Positions 1-8,203 of a stretch of 64,000 nucleotides of DNA are shown here, one piece after another; position 1 is the first letter of the stretch; the number at the start of each line of letters is the position of its first letter. The notes under the pieces were generated by a model. It had not been told where the DNA came from. It saw only the letters and a list, made by a program, of their open reading frames with translations, and ran no database searches. The translations under genes and the position numbers were made by a program. Source of the stretch: Palsa-459 sp963841965 (GTDB taxonomy: Bacteria; Actinomycetota; Acidimicrobiia; Acidimicrobiales; RAAP-2); NCBI GenBank assembly GCA_963841965.1, contig CAWJES010000010.1, positions 558,001 through 622,000 of the forward strand, in the 5' to 3' direction.

Positions 1-290
1 TCCTGCGGCTCGATCCGGGGACCTCGCGGTCGACGGCCCTGTACTTCGCGTCGGAGCGATCCCAGTCACCCGCGGGAATGCTCCTCGCCCAGCACGTCGC
101 CGAGGCCACCGGCAAGGCCCTCGCGCTCGACCACGCCGTGGCGGGCATGACCCTGCCGGTGCTTCGTGAGACACAGATGCCGGCGGTCGTGGTCGAGTTC
201 GGGCCGCTCGACCGGGTCGTCGAGCGCACCGCGCAGCTGGCGGCGGCAGTCGTCGAGGCGCTCGAGGGATGGACCGCGCCTCGCGCCTAG
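1..290 (+). CDS. N-acetylmuramoyl-L-alanine amidase, C-terminal part (partial)
   Basis: Open from the left edge to a stop at 288-290; only the last 95 or so codons are present. The reading ends with a helix-rich stretch and the motif ETQMPAVVVEFG, which resembles the ET-x-MPA-x-x-VE-x-G block of zinc-dependent peptidoglycan amidases (Amidase_3, CwlM/AmiC type), where the Glu is catalytic. Such enzymes cleave the bond between muramic acid and the stem peptide in the cell wall. An amidase gene lies beside parB in several actinobacterial origin regions, which fits. It converges with parB. The catalytic zinc ligands would lie outside the window, so the call rests on one motif plus position. Confidence 0.55.
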   Translation, partial: LRLDPGTSRSTALYFASERSQSPAGMLLAQHVAEATGKALALDHAVAGMTLPVLRETQMPAVVVEFGPLDRVVERTAQLAAAVVEALEGWTAPRA

Positions 291-451
291 CCCGGTGCTG
301 AAGTTTCTTCACACAGCGGGCTATCAGGGAGAATGCCCCGCCGCGGGCCCGTGAACTGTCTGTGACAGCGCCATGAACGGGGCGTGCGCGACGCGCGTCA
401 CGCGGGGCGGGACCGTGATCAAAGCGCGACCTTCACGTGAATACCCACAAC

Positions 452-468
452 CTCAGCCACAGGCTGGG
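452..468. terminator. weak hairpin between convergent amidase and parB
   Basis: CTCAGCC, loop ACA, GGCTGGG forms a 7-bp stem with one G-U pair. There is no T-tract on either side. It sits in the 230-bp gap between two converging genes, where a bidirectional terminator would be expected. No other structure is evident in this gap. Confidence 0.22.
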
Positions 469-520
469 GATAACACTCGACTGCCGGTCGACGTTGCGGA
501 ACCGGCCTCGATGAGCTCGA

Positions 521-1430
521 TCAGGTCGAGGAAACGCCTGTGATCGCCCGGTAGATGCGCTCGAGGTCGTCGAGATCCGCGAACTCGACGATGACCCTTC
601 CGCGCCTGCCCTTGAGGTCCACCCGCACCCGGGTGTCGAGATGGCGCTCGAGCAGGTGCTCGAGCTCGGTGATCCCGGCGTCGGGAAGGGCGCCCTCGCG
701 GACGGGTTCCGGACTCTCGACCACGGTGCTCGCAGGGATCGCGGGCGGTGCCGCGATCCGGCGGACCAGCTCCTCGGTCGCCCGGACGTTCAGCCCCTCG
801 GCTCTCGACCCTCGCCGCCGTGGCCTCGAGCACCTCGGGGTCGTCGATCGAGAGGAGCGCCCGGGCGTGGCCCGCCGTGAGCCTCCCCTCGACGATGGCG
901 CGCTGCACCGGCCCTGGCAGCTGGAGGAGGCGCAGCGTGTTGGTCACGGCGACGCGGCTGCGACCCACCCTCGTCGCGACCTGGTCGTGCGTGAGGTCGA
1001 ACTCGTCGATGAGCTGCTGGTAGGCGGCGGCCTCCTCGAGCGCGTTCAGGTCCGCACGGTGGAGGTTCTCCACCAGCGCCTGCTCGAGGCTGTGCAGGTC
1101 GGTCGTCCGGTCCTGGACGATCGCAGGGACCAGGTCGAGGCCCGCGCGCCGGGCGGAGCGCCACCGGCGCTCCCCCGCGATGAGCTCGTAGGATCCCTCC
1201 TCGCCGACCACCGGTCGCACGAGAATGGGCTGCAGGACGCCCACCTCTCGGATCGAGGCCGCCAGCGAGTCGAGGGAATCCTCCCCGAAGTGGGCCCTCG
1301 GCTGGAACGGGTTCGGCCGGATCGACTCGATCGGCAACTGTCGAAGGGCGACCCCCTCGGGAGCCTCCGCCTCCTCCTCGCCGGGGATCAGGGCGCCGAG
1401 CCCCTTACCCAGCCCGCTTCTGCGCGCCAT
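521..1430 (-). CDS. parB: chromosome partitioning protein ParB (one apparent frameshift)
   Basis: CTPase-type clamp that loads at parS and organises the origin for segregation with ParA. The start ATG at 1430 opens with MARRSGLGKGLGALI. The N-terminal ParB/Srx domain follows, with IRPNPFQPR, the nucleotide-binding GERRWR motif (box II) and the ENLHRADLN segment. A helix-turn-helix region (TRVGRSRVAVTNTLRLL) comes next. After about residue 208 the frame is lost: one surplus base in the four-C run at 796-799 (G run on the coding strand) shifts it. Removing one base restores a typical linker and the C-terminal dimerisation domain (ending RIYRAITGVSST, stop at 521). Uncorrected, the frame runs on to 453 as Arg/Gly-rich nonsense. 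The gene overlaps the restored end of parA. The error is more likely technical than real, because parB is usually retained intact. Confidence 0.9.
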
Positions 1431-2563
1431 TGCTCACCTCCTTCGCGAGATTCCGATATGCCTTGGCGCCCTTCGACGTCGGGATCGAACGAGGTGATGG
1501 GCTGCCCGAAGGACGGTGCCTCGCTCAGGCGCACGGTCCTCGGGATCATGGTCCGCTGGGTCTGCTGGGGGAAGTGGCGCCGCACCTCCCTCGCGACGTC
1601 CTCGGCCAGCCTCGTGCGCCCGTCGTACATGGTCAGCACCACCGTCGTGATCTCGAGCGTCTCATTCAGGTTGCGCTGCACCAGCGACACGATCCGCTGC
1701 AGCTGGGTCAGGCCCTCCAGGGCGTAGAACTCGCACTGGACGGGCACGAGGATCTCGGTCGCCGCGGCGAAGGCGTTGATCGTGATGAGGCCCAACGACG
1801 GGGGACAGTCGATCATGATGTAGTCGTACTCGTCCACGACCATCGAGAGCGCCCGCTTCAGCCGGAGCTCCCGGCTGATGGCACTGAAGAGCTCCTGCTC
1901 GACACCGGCCAGATCGAGTGTGGCGGGCGCAACGAAGAGGTTCTCGATCCCGACCGGCTCGATGCAGTCCATCATCGGCGTCTCGTTCAGCAGGACGTCG
2001 TACATGGAGTGCTGGATCCCGCGGGCGTCCACGCCCAGTCCCGTCGTGGCGTTGCCCTGGGGGTCGAGGTCGACGACGAGCACCCGGTAGCCCAGCAGAG
2101 CGAGGCTGGCACCGAGGTTGACCGTGGTGGTGGTCTTGCCGACCCCGCCCTTCTGGTTGGCGACCGCGATCACCCTGGGGAGCTGCCTGGTCGGTCGCTC
2201 CTCGCCGGCTTCCGGCTGAGAGGCTTCCGAGGCACGCTCCCCGGAGGACTGCTTGGGCGGCGGATCATCCGCTGTGGGCACGTCCTCACCGGACAGGGTG
2301 GGAGCCTCGGCGACTCGTGGTGGTCCATCGCCCCTCTCGTCGCCATGCTCGTCGGCACCATGCTCGTCGGCACCATGCTCGTCGGCACCATGCTCCTCGG
2401 CGACGTGCTCCTCGGCGACGTGCTCCTCGGTCAGATCAGATGGCACCGGACCCTGAATGGATGCCATCGATGCCGAGGGGGAGACCGCTGCCGAAGGCTC
2501 ATTCCTGCTGGCATCGGCCGCGTCGTAGCCGACAGCTGTCTCTCGCGACTCGATCGCGGTCAC
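1405..2563 (-). CDS. parA: chromosome partitioning ATPase ParA with long N-terminal extension (one apparent frameshift)
   Basis: Deviant Walker-A ATPase that moves ParB-parS complexes. KGGVGKT lies at about residues 138-144, DLDPQGN follows, and IDCPPSLG forms the Walker B/switch region. I chose GTG at 2563 because GAGGAG precedes it by 6 bases; a possible ATG at 2606 lacks such a site. That start gives an unusual extension of about 128 residues before the ATPase domain, acidic and His-rich, with six pentapeptide repeats (EEHVA/DEHGA). Near the C terminus the frame breaks at the GGG run at 1481-1483. Removing one base restores FDPTSKGAKAYRNLAKEV and a TAA at 1405-1407, overlapping the parB start by 26 bp, as expected for a translationally coupled parAB pair. 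Three parS sites lie just upstream. Confidence 0.9.
2344..2433. repeat. six tandem 15-bp repeats inside parA
   Basis: About six copies of a 15-bp unit related to CATGCTCGTCGGCAC, the last three drifting to CTCCTCGGCGA. On the minus strand they encode pentapeptides of the form (E/D)EHxA in the ParA N-terminal extension. Unit length keeps the frame, so copy number can vary without breaking the protein. Confidence 0.9.
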
Positions 2564-2680
2564 CGGTGGCTCCTCATCCTGCCGTGGTCGGCGCCAGATC
2601 GACATCAGCGCCACGACGGAGAGGGAACGAGCACCGCGCAATTCAAGCCCCTCACGCACGCGGAGTCAAGCGAATCGAGA

Positions 2681-2696
2681 TGTTCCACGTGGAACG
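2681..2696. promoter_or_regulatory. parS site 1
   Basis: TGTTCCACGTGGAACG differs from the perfect palindrome only at the last base and closely matches the bacterial parS consensus TGTTTCACGTGAAACA. It lies between rsmG and parA, 118 bp upstream of the chosen parA start. ParB should nucleate here. Confidence 0.92.
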
Positions 2697-2716
2697 TGTC
2701 CACGGGACCAGACACT

Positions 2717-2732
2717 TGTTTCACGTGGAACA
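2717..2732. promoter_or_regulatory. parS site 2
   Basis: TGTTTCACGTGGAACA has one change from the consensus TGTTTCACGTGAAACA. It lies 36 bp from site 1. Confidence 0.95.
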
Positions 2733-2759
2733 TGGAGTCGCCGTGGGACCGCAGCCCCA

Positions 2760-2775
2760 TGTTCCACGTGGAACA
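2760..2775. promoter_or_regulatory. parS site 3
   Basis: TGTTCCACGTGGAACA is a perfect 16-bp palindrome of the parS type, 43 bp from site 2 and just past the stop of rsmG. The three sites within 95 bp form a ParB loading cluster beside the origin. Confidence 0.95.
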
Positions 2776-2787
2776 TGGGGACCCGAT

Positions 2788-3414
2788 CTAGAAGAGCGGA
2801 CGCTTTGCCGGGACTCCGACCCGCCGGGGATACCTGGCCGGACATGGCCCCGTTCGGTGGATCGCGACGAGATTCCGCCCGGATGCGACATGCGAAGCCG
2901 GTCCCAGCCCGAGCTCCGCGAGCCCCTGCGCCGGCCATCTGGCTGTCGTTTCCTCGGGATCCGGTGGCTCGGCGACAAGGAGGAGGGCGTCGGGGGCGAG
3001 GAATCTCGAGGCGCACTCCGCAGTGGGTGCGGGAGCGGCGAAGGATCGGGCTGTGACCAGCTCGAACCTTCCCTCCAGGTCCGCCTCGCGGGCTGCGTCC
3101 TCCGCTCGGGCGCAGCGAACAGCCACCCGATCCGCGATGCCAAGCTGGTCTGCCGCCCACAGGAGGAAGTCGCAGCGCCGACCGATCGCGTCGAGCAGCA
3201 CGCAGGATGTCCCGGGCCACCTGGCCGCGAGGACGAGGCCGGGCACGCCGCCACCTGAGCCCAGATCGAGATAGGTGACCGGGGGAGCGGGGCTCGACTG
3301 CTGCCAGGCGAGGTCGAACGACGCTGCGTGCTCCAGATGGTCACGCACGGGTCCGGGACCGAGGAAACCCAGCGACCTGGACTGCTCGAGCACCGCTTCC
3401 AGGGACGCGACCAC
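2788..3414 (-). CDS. rsmG: 16S rRNA (guanine-N7) methyltransferase RsmG/GidB
   Basis: SAM-dependent enzyme that methylates N7 of G527 (E. coli numbering) in 16S rRNA. The 208-residue product has the class I methyltransferase signature YLDLGSGGGVPGLVLA, the acidic strand (LLDAIGRRCDFL) and an ARSFAAP segment matching the conserved AR(S/A) block of the family. The GTG start at 3414 lies 6 bp after the jag stop. The stop at 2788 is followed by the parS cluster. Its place between jag and parA is the usual actinobacterial order. Confidence 0.93.
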   Translation of the reverse strand: MVASLEAVLEQSRSLGFLGPGPVRDHLEHAASFDLAWQQSSPAPPVTYLDLGSGGGVPGLVLAARWPGTSCVLLDAIGRRCDFLLWAADQLGIADRVAVRCARAEDAAREADLEGRFELVTARSFAAPAPTAECASRFLAPDALLLVAEPPDPEETTARWPAQGLAELGLGPASHVASGRNLVAIHRTGPCPARYPRRVGVPAKRPLF

Positions 3415-3420
3415 AGTGGC

Positions 3421-4317
3421 CTAGGCCGGGCTGATCACCACGTACCGGTTGGGATCCTCGCCCTCGGATCGGGTCACGACTCCGTCGATCTCGTTCACCG
3501 TGTCGTGGACCACCTTGCGATCCGCAGCGGACATCGCCTCGAGCCGCCGATCTTCGCCGGTCTCGACCACCTCGCCCGCGAGGGTCGTGGTGAACTCGGC
3601 CAGCGCCTTGGCGCGACGCTCGCGATAGCGGGCAACGTCAACGAGGATCCGATCGGTCCTCGAGGGGCACTTCGACTGGACGGCAGTGCGCGTCACTTCC
3701 TGGACCGCAGCGAGCGTCGCCCCCTTCGGTCCGACAAGGATGCCCAGGTCGGCGCCGTCGACCACGAGCTCGACCGTCTCGGCATCGAGTGTCCGCACCT
3801 CCACGGTGGCCTCAAGGCCGAACGCAGCGGTCAGTCCCTCGAGGAACGTCTTGCCGATCTCGCCCTGCTCTTCGAGTGTCATGCCCTCGGCCATCGACTC
3901 ATCCTCTCGTTTTGGCGACTTCGTCGCCTCCTTGACGGCCACGGCGGCCGCGACTGACTCCTTGGGCTGGGAGGTACCGCGCCCCCGGCGCGAGCGGCTC
4001 CGCGACCCTCCGGCACCCTGTGATCCGGATCGCTCGGACGGTGACCTGCCCGACGACGATCGGTCCCCGTTGGTCGAGCCCTCGGGCCGCGACGACGAAC
4101 CGCGACTGGTCCGGCTCCGCCGCGTCCTCTTGGGACGGGGTCCTGCTGGACGGACCCTGGCACGGACCCTCGCCTCACCGCGCACCCGTCCGAAGAGTCC
4201 GGTCTTGGGCTCCTCCACGACGACGATCTCAGCATCGCCCTCGACGACGCCCAACTGCTCCAGCGCCTTCCTCGTGGCTTCCTCGACCGTCTTGCCGGTG
4301 ATCTCGACCCACTCCAT
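3421..4317 (-). CDS. jag: Jag/KhpB-like RNA-binding protein (Jag-N, KH, R3H domains)
   Basis: The 298-residue protein starts with a Jag-N domain (MEWVEITGKTVEEATRKAL). A low-complexity Arg/Ser/Pro-rich linker follows at about residues 60-140. A KH-type fold with GPKG lies at about 195-215. The R3H motif is near the C terminus: in DRKVVHDTV the Arg and the His four residues later are present. The family binds RNA and influences cell division and envelope synthesis. The ATG overlaps the yidC stop (TGATG), so the two are translationally coupled, which is the standard yidC-jag arrangement. The long basic linker is typical of actinobacterial members. Confidence 0.9.
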   Translation of the reverse strand: MEWVEITGKTVEEATRKALEQLGVVEGDAEIVVVEEPKTGLFGRVRGEARVRARVRPAGPRPKRTRRSRTSRGSSSRPEGSTNGDRSSSGRSPSERSGSQGAGGSRSRSRRGRGTSQPKESVAAAVAVKEATKSPKREDESMAEGMTLEEQGEIGKTFLEGLTAAFGLEATVEVRTLDAETVELVVDGADLGILVGPKGATLAAVQEVTRTAVQSKCPSRTDRILVDVARYRERRAKALAEFTTTLAGEVVETGEDRRLEAMSAADRKVVHDTVNEIDGVVTRSEGEDPNRYVVISPA

Positions 4318-5360
4318 CAGTTCGCTGGCCTTTCTCGTCTCTGCTTCTTCGCCTTCGACCGCGGGTGCGGCGCGGGCCCCTTCGGGGCTGGCGCCTGCTT
4401 GCCGGCCGACGTGGAGCCGTTGCTCGAGCCGCCATTCCCGCTGGGTGGCGTCACTTTACCGTCATTTTTGGCGTCATCTTTGACGTCACCCGACGGACCA
4501 TCCTTCGCGTCCGTCCCGAGGGACGCGGCCGGGATCGATCGCTCCGTCGCGGGGGCGCGCTTGTCGTAGCGGAAGATCATGTCCTGGGTCAGGATCCGGA
4601 TCGCCGAGGACACGATCATGTAGATGACCGCCGCGGCAGGCACGATGAAGTAGATGTACGCGAACAGGATCGGCGTGATGCGCTGGAACGTCTGCATCTG
4701 GCTCGACATCTGCGAGCTGTTGGAGTTCCGCTTGTTGAGCTGGCTCATCTGGAAGTACTGCACCGCGACGGCGATGGCCACGAGCACGTAGAAGGGGATC
4801 GCCGCCATCACGGAGCCGTGGTGGCTGAAGGGCTTGAGGGCGATGTTCATGCCCCAGACGAGCATCTTGCCGTTCGACGCGATGAGGTCGTGGTACATCT
4901 TCGACGTGTGCGGGATGTACTTGGGCTCCGCCTTCACCCCGCCGCCGGCGACGGGCACCGTGTAGGCGAGTCCCTTGATGACGGAGTACAAGATGAAGAG
5001 GAACGGCGCCTGGAGGAGCCCGGTGATGCACCCGGTCGCCGGGTTGACGCCCTGCTCCTTGTAGAGCCGCATCATCTCCTCGTTGAGCTCGGCTCGGTGC
5101 TCGGGTCCCTTGTACTTCTGCTGGAGCTTCTTCAGCTCCGGCTGGATCCGCTGCATCGCGATCATCGAGCGGGTCGACTTGACCGTCAGCGGCGTCAGCA
5201 GCGCCATGATGATCACCGTGAGGATCGCGATCGCGATCGCGTAGTTCGGTACCACCTCGTAGATCGCCGCGAGCGACCACGCAACCGCGTACAGGATGGG
5301 GTGGAAGAGCTTCGCGATCGACGAGAAGATCGGGTTGCTGAGGGCGAGCAGGCCGTTCAT
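4317..5360 (-). CDS. yidC: membrane protein insertase YidC/Oxa1
   Basis: Inserts membrane proteins alone or with SecYEG. The 347-residue protein is of the Gram-positive type, without the large periplasmic domain of proteobacterial YidC. It has a first hydrophobic segment near residue 20, a second at about 38-60 followed by a basic loop (TRSMIAMQRIQPELKKLQQKY), and further segments around 115-135, 190-205 and 235-260. The conserved Arg of the hydrophilic groove probably sits in the STRSM region. The C-terminal tail is hydrophilic, Gly/Ser/Pro-rich and basic, and may contact the ribosome. The start overlaps the yidD stop by four bases. Confidence 0.95.
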   Translation of the reverse strand: MNGLLALSNPIFSSIAKLFHPILYAVAWSLAAIYEVVPNYAIAIAILTVIIMALLTPLTVKSTRSMIAMQRIQPELKKLQQKYKGPEHRAELNEEMMRLYKEQGVNPATGCITGLLQAPFLFILYSVIKGLAYTVPVAGGGVKAEPKYIPHTSKMYHDLIASNGKMLVWGMNIALKPFSHHGSVMAAIPFYVLVAIAVAVQYFQMSQLNKRNSNSSQMSSQMQTFQRITPILFAYIYFIVPAAAVIYMIVSSAIRILTQDMIFRYDKRAPATERSIPAASLGTDAKDGPSGDVKDDAKNDGKVTPPSGNGGSSNGSTSAGKQAPAPKGPAPHPRSKAKKQRRERPAN

Positions 5361-5608
5361 CGGCGCGCTCCGGCTGACTCAGGGACCGGGTCAAAACCTC
5401 GAGAACCCAAGGGATTGCAGCGGATCAGGCGCTTGATGGCCATCCAGCCACCCCTGCGCAGGCCATGGCTGCCGATCGCGTCCTGGGCGTAGACAGAGCA
5501 CGACGGGTGGAACCGGCATCCGGTCGGGCGGCCCGCTCGGGCAGCCTGGTAGAGGGCGATGAGCCCGAGGGCGGCTGCGGCTGCATGCCCTCTCCTCGAA
5601 TCGTTCAC
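5357..5608 (-). CDS. yidD: membrane protein insertion efficiency factor YidD
   Basis: The 83-residue protein has the family pattern GCRFHPSCSVYAQDAI followed by HGLRRGGWMAIKRLIRCNP, with the conserved Cys residues. YidD acts at the inner face of the membrane beside YidC. The GTG start overlaps the rnpA stop and the stop overlaps the yidC start, so rnpA, yidD and yidC are tightly coupled. Confidence 0.93.
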   Translation of the reverse strand: MNDSRRGHAAAAALGLIALYQAARAGRPTGCRFHPSCSVYAQDAIGSHGLRRGGWMAIKRLIRCNPLGSRGFDPVPESAGARR

Positions 5609-5961
5609 CTCTCTCCCTTCGCTTCTGCGCCTGCTGCCCGGATGCTCTGGCGCAGGCTTTCGGTCAGATCCTTGAACGGCGCGGTCGCTGCGCCTTGGGC
5701 GGGAAACACAAGGTATGCCCCCGGTGCCATCTCTCCTGCGACGATGTCGACTGCGGCGCGCAGTCGCCGGCGGATGCGGTTGCGGACGACGGCGTTGCCG
5801 GTGCGCTTCGAGATGGCGTACGCCACCTGCACGGTCCGAGTGCCGTCGGCGTGCGCGAGGAAGCGGATCCTGACCGGCCCGGACGCACCCTTGCGTCCCG
5901 TGCTCCCGAGTGCTGCGAACGTGCGCTTCGAGGAGACCGGCACCGTCTGCCGCGGCCCCAC
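5605..5961 (-). CDS. rnpA: ribonuclease P protein component
   Basis: Protein cofactor of RNase P, which trims the 5' leader of tRNA precursors. The 118-residue product carries the RNP signature GNAVVRNRIRRRLRAA at about residues 55-70 and the substrate-leader region before it. The N terminus (SSKRTFAALG) is a divergent form of the usual basic start. The GTG start at 5961 lies one base after the rpmH stop, giving the classic rpmH-rnpA pair. Confidence 0.93.
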   Translation of the reverse strand: MGPRQTVPVSSKRTFAALGSTGRKGASGPVRIRFLAHADGTRTVQVAYAISKRTGNAVVRNRIRRRLRAAVDIVAGEMAPGAYLVFPAQGAATAPFKDLTESLRQSIRAAGAEAKGER

Positions 5962-5962
5962 G

Positions 5963-6097
5963 TCAGACGGTCAGGCGATGACGGCCCTTCAGCCGGCGTG
6001 CCTTCAGGACCGCACGGCCCCCGCGCGTGGACATCCGGGCACGAAACCCGTGGGTCCTCGCCCGCTTTCGCTTGTTCGGTTGGTAGGTGCGCTTCAC
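5963..6097 (-). CDS. rpmH: 50S ribosomal protein L34
   Basis: A 44-codon gene starting at GTG 6097. It reads MKRTYQPNKRKRARTHGF, then RARMSTRGGRAVLKARR and a basic end finishing HRLTV, which is the invariant L34 sequence pattern at the usual length. L34 is a small basic large-subunit protein. It begins the minus-strand operon that runs through rnpA, yidD, yidC and jag. The gene is easily missed by length filters. Confidence 0.96.
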   Translation of the reverse strand: MKRTYQPNKRKRARTHGFRARMSTRGGRAVLKARRLKGRHRLTV

Positions 6098-6259
6098 CTG
6101 GTCGTTCCTTCCCGTCTTTGCGCCGGGCGCGCAACTCCGTTGCGATAGCGACCGTGGCGCGGACGTGTCATCCTACCCCTTCGACAACCAGAGCCGGGCC
6201 CGCGGCACCAGAACGCGATTCTGGGACACGTGGCGGGCCCCGAGACCCGAAGGAGCGCC

Positions 6260-6697
6260 ATGACTGAGCAAACCGACCCCGTCGCCGCGGTGAACGAGTG
6301 GAACGCGAGGATCATCGCCGAGTTTCGGGCGAACGACGGCCTGGTCGGGGGCCAGTTCGAGGGCGCCCCGGTGCTTCTGCTTCACACGACGGGCGCAAAG
6401 TCGGGCGCCGAGCGGATCAACCCGATCATGTACCTCGAGCTCGACGGGCGCCTCTACGTCTTCGCGTCCAAGGCCGGGGCTGATACCAATCCGGACTGGT
6501 ACCACAACCTCCTCGCCAACCCGGAGGTCACGATCGAGCTGGGGACGGAGACCCTGACCGCCACCGCCGAGACTGTCGGGCCCGACGAGCGCGCAGCGAT
6601 CTACGCCGAGCAGGTGAAGCGGTACCCAGGCTTCGGTGAGTACGAGGAGAAGACCGACCGGGTCATCCCCGTCGTCGAGCTCCATCGCCAGGGCTGA
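6260..6697 (+). CDS. F420-dependent nitroreductase-family protein (Ddn/DUF385)
   Basis: The 145-residue protein has the split-barrel fold signature of the deazaflavin-dependent nitroreductase family: LLLHTTGAKSG, then YLELDGRLYVFASKAGA, DTNPDWYHNLLANP and a conserved EQVKRYPGFGEYE end. Family members use coenzyme F420 to reduce nitroimidazoles, quinones or other substrates; the physiological substrate here is unknown. The ATG at 6260 has AAGGAG at good spacing. The gene sits between rpmH and dnaA, a slot that is normally free of other genes. Confidence 0.85.
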   Translation: MTEQTDPVAAVNEWNARIIAEFRANDGLVGGQFEGAPVLLLHTTGAKSGAERINPIMYLELDGRLYVFASKAGADTNPDWYHNLLANPEVTIELGTETLTATAETVGPDERAAIYAEQVKRYPGFGEYEEKTDRVIPVVELHRQG

Positions 6698-6717
6698 CGG
6701 CGCGCGGCCGGCCGCGC

Positions 6718-6726
6718 TTGTGCACA
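6718..6726. promoter_or_regulatory. possible DnaA box upstream of dnaA
   Basis: TTGTGCACA differs by one base from the actinobacterial-style box TTGTCCACA. With TGTGGATAG at 6784-6792 (one mismatch to the reverse box TGTGGATAA) it lies in the dnaA promoter region and may serve autoregulation. Confidence 0.5.
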
Positions 6727-6783
6727 ACTCGCCAAAGGGGTGTAGGTTCATTCGCCCCACGGCACCCGAGAGTCGGCTCGATC

Positions 6784-6792
6784 TGTGGATAG
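6784..6792. promoter_or_regulatory. DnaA box close to the dnaA start
   Basis: TGTGGATAG is the reverse complement of CTATCCACA, one mismatch from TTATCCACA. It lies about 40 bp before the chosen dnaA start. Confidence 0.55.
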
Positions 6793-6832
6793 ATCTGTTG
6801 AAAACTGGGGTGATCCCCTGTGGAGGAATTGC

Positions 6833-8203
6833 GTGGGACAAGTCGAGGACCTCTGGGCGCAATGCGCTGAATCCTTGCAAGAACAGGTTTCTGACAACGT
6901 CTGGTCATTGACGCTGGGGTCATTGAAGCCTGTGGATTTTGCTGGGGATATCTTGGTGCTCGAAGTTCCGAACGCTGTCCAGAAGAACCGGGTCTCGGAG
7001 CGCTATCTGCAGCTCGTCGAGGACACGCTGACCACCGTGGTCGGCCACGCCGTGACGGTCGACCTCGTCGTCGTGACCCCTGAACCCATCGAGGAACCAC
7101 CCGACGAGGTGCCCGCACCGTCGCCGGCCACCCAGGCGACGGTCCGAACCGCGGTGCGCGAGACCAACGAGTCGCACAGCGCCCGCCTGGATCCGAGGTT
7201 CACGTTCGACGCGTTCGTCTCGGCGAGCTCCAACCGGCTGCCGCTCGCCGCAGCACAGACCGTCGCCGAGACACCGGGCAAGGCGTACAACCCGCTGTTC
7301 ATCTACGGGGCATCCGGCCTCGGCAAGACCCACCTCCTGCACGCGATCGGCAACTACGTGCAGGACAACTACTCGCGGATGCGTGTCCTCTACGTCACGA
7401 CGGAGCACTTCCTCAACGACTTCATCGACGCGATCCGCAACAAGACCACGATCGCCTTCAAGCGCCAGTACCGCGAGTGCGACGTGCTGCTCATCGACGA
7501 CATCCAGTTCATCCAGAACCGCGAGGGTCTCCAGGAGGAGCTGTTCCACACGTACAACACGCTGCACGGCGCGGGCAAGCAGATCGTCTTCACGTCGGAC
7601 CGCCCGCCGAAGTCCATCGAGACCCTGGAGGAGCGGCTTCGCAGCCGCCTGCTCTCGGGGCTCCTGACCGAGATCGACCGGCCGGACCTCGAGACGCGCA
7701 TCGCGATCCTGCGCACCAAGGCCGAGTACGACCGCATCGCGCTGCCGCCCGACGTCGCCGAGTTCATCGCGAGCCACGTCCGCGACAACATCCGCGAGCT
7801 CGAGGGCGCCATCATCCGCGTCAACGCGTTCGCGAACCTCAACCGTGAGCCCATCACGCTCGAGCTCGCCAAGCGGGTGCTCTCCGACCTCGGTGACGAG
7901 ACGCCGGCGATCACCCCCGACGCGATCTTGGAGACGGTCGCGGACTACTACCACTTCACCGTCTCGGAGATCCGCGGGCCACGTCGCGTCCGCCCGCTCG
8001 TCACGGCCCGGCACGTGGCGATGTACCTCATGCGCGACCTGCTCGCCGACTACTCGTACCCGATGATCGCGAGGATCTTCGACGACCGGAACCACACGAC
8101 CGTCATCAGCGCGGTGGAGAAGGTCCGCGGCCAGATGGCCGAGCGCCAGCAGCTCTACGACCAGGTCACCCAGCTGCGCCGCCAACTGAAGGGGGAGGGG
8201 TGA
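6833..8203 (+). CDS. dnaA: chromosomal replication initiator DnaA
   Basis: AAA+ initiator that opens oriC. The GTG at 6833 is chosen because GGAGG precedes it by six bases and the reading starts directly with the DnaA N-terminal domain (VEDLWAQCAESLQEQV). The variable linker is short (about residues 85-125). The Walker A GASGLGKTH and Walker B LLIDDIQF are intact, and the C-terminal domain IV carries the DNA-binding signature around RNHTTVISAVEKVR. The length of 456 residues is normal. Putative DnaA boxes lie on both sides of the gene. Confidence 0.97.
   Translation: MGQVEDLWAQCAESLQEQVSDNVWSLTLGSLKPVDFAGDILVLEVPNAVQKNRVSERYLQLVEDTLTTVVGHAVTVDLVVVTPEPIEEPPDEVPAPSPATQATVRTAVRETNESHSARLDPRFTFDAFVSASSNRLPLAAAQTVAETPGKAYNPLFIYGASGLGKTHLLHAIGNYVQDNYSRMRVLYVTTEHFLNDFIDAIRNKTTIAFKRQYRECDVLLIDDIQFIQNREGLQEELFHTYNTLHGAGKQIVFTSDRPPKSIETLEERLRSRLLSGLLTEIDRPDLETRIAILRTKAEYDRIALPPDVAEFIASHVRDNIRELEGAIIRVNAFANLNREPITLELAKRVLSDLGDETPAITPDAILETVADYYHFTVSEIRGPRRVRPLVTARHVAMYLMRDLLADYSYPMIARIFDDRNHTTVISAVEKVRGQMAERQQLYDQVTQLRRQLKGEG

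Noticed and set aside
796..799. programmed ribosomal frameshift in parB
   Set aside because: No slippery heptamer with downstream structure is evident, and the same pattern recurs in unrelated genes, favouring sequencing error.
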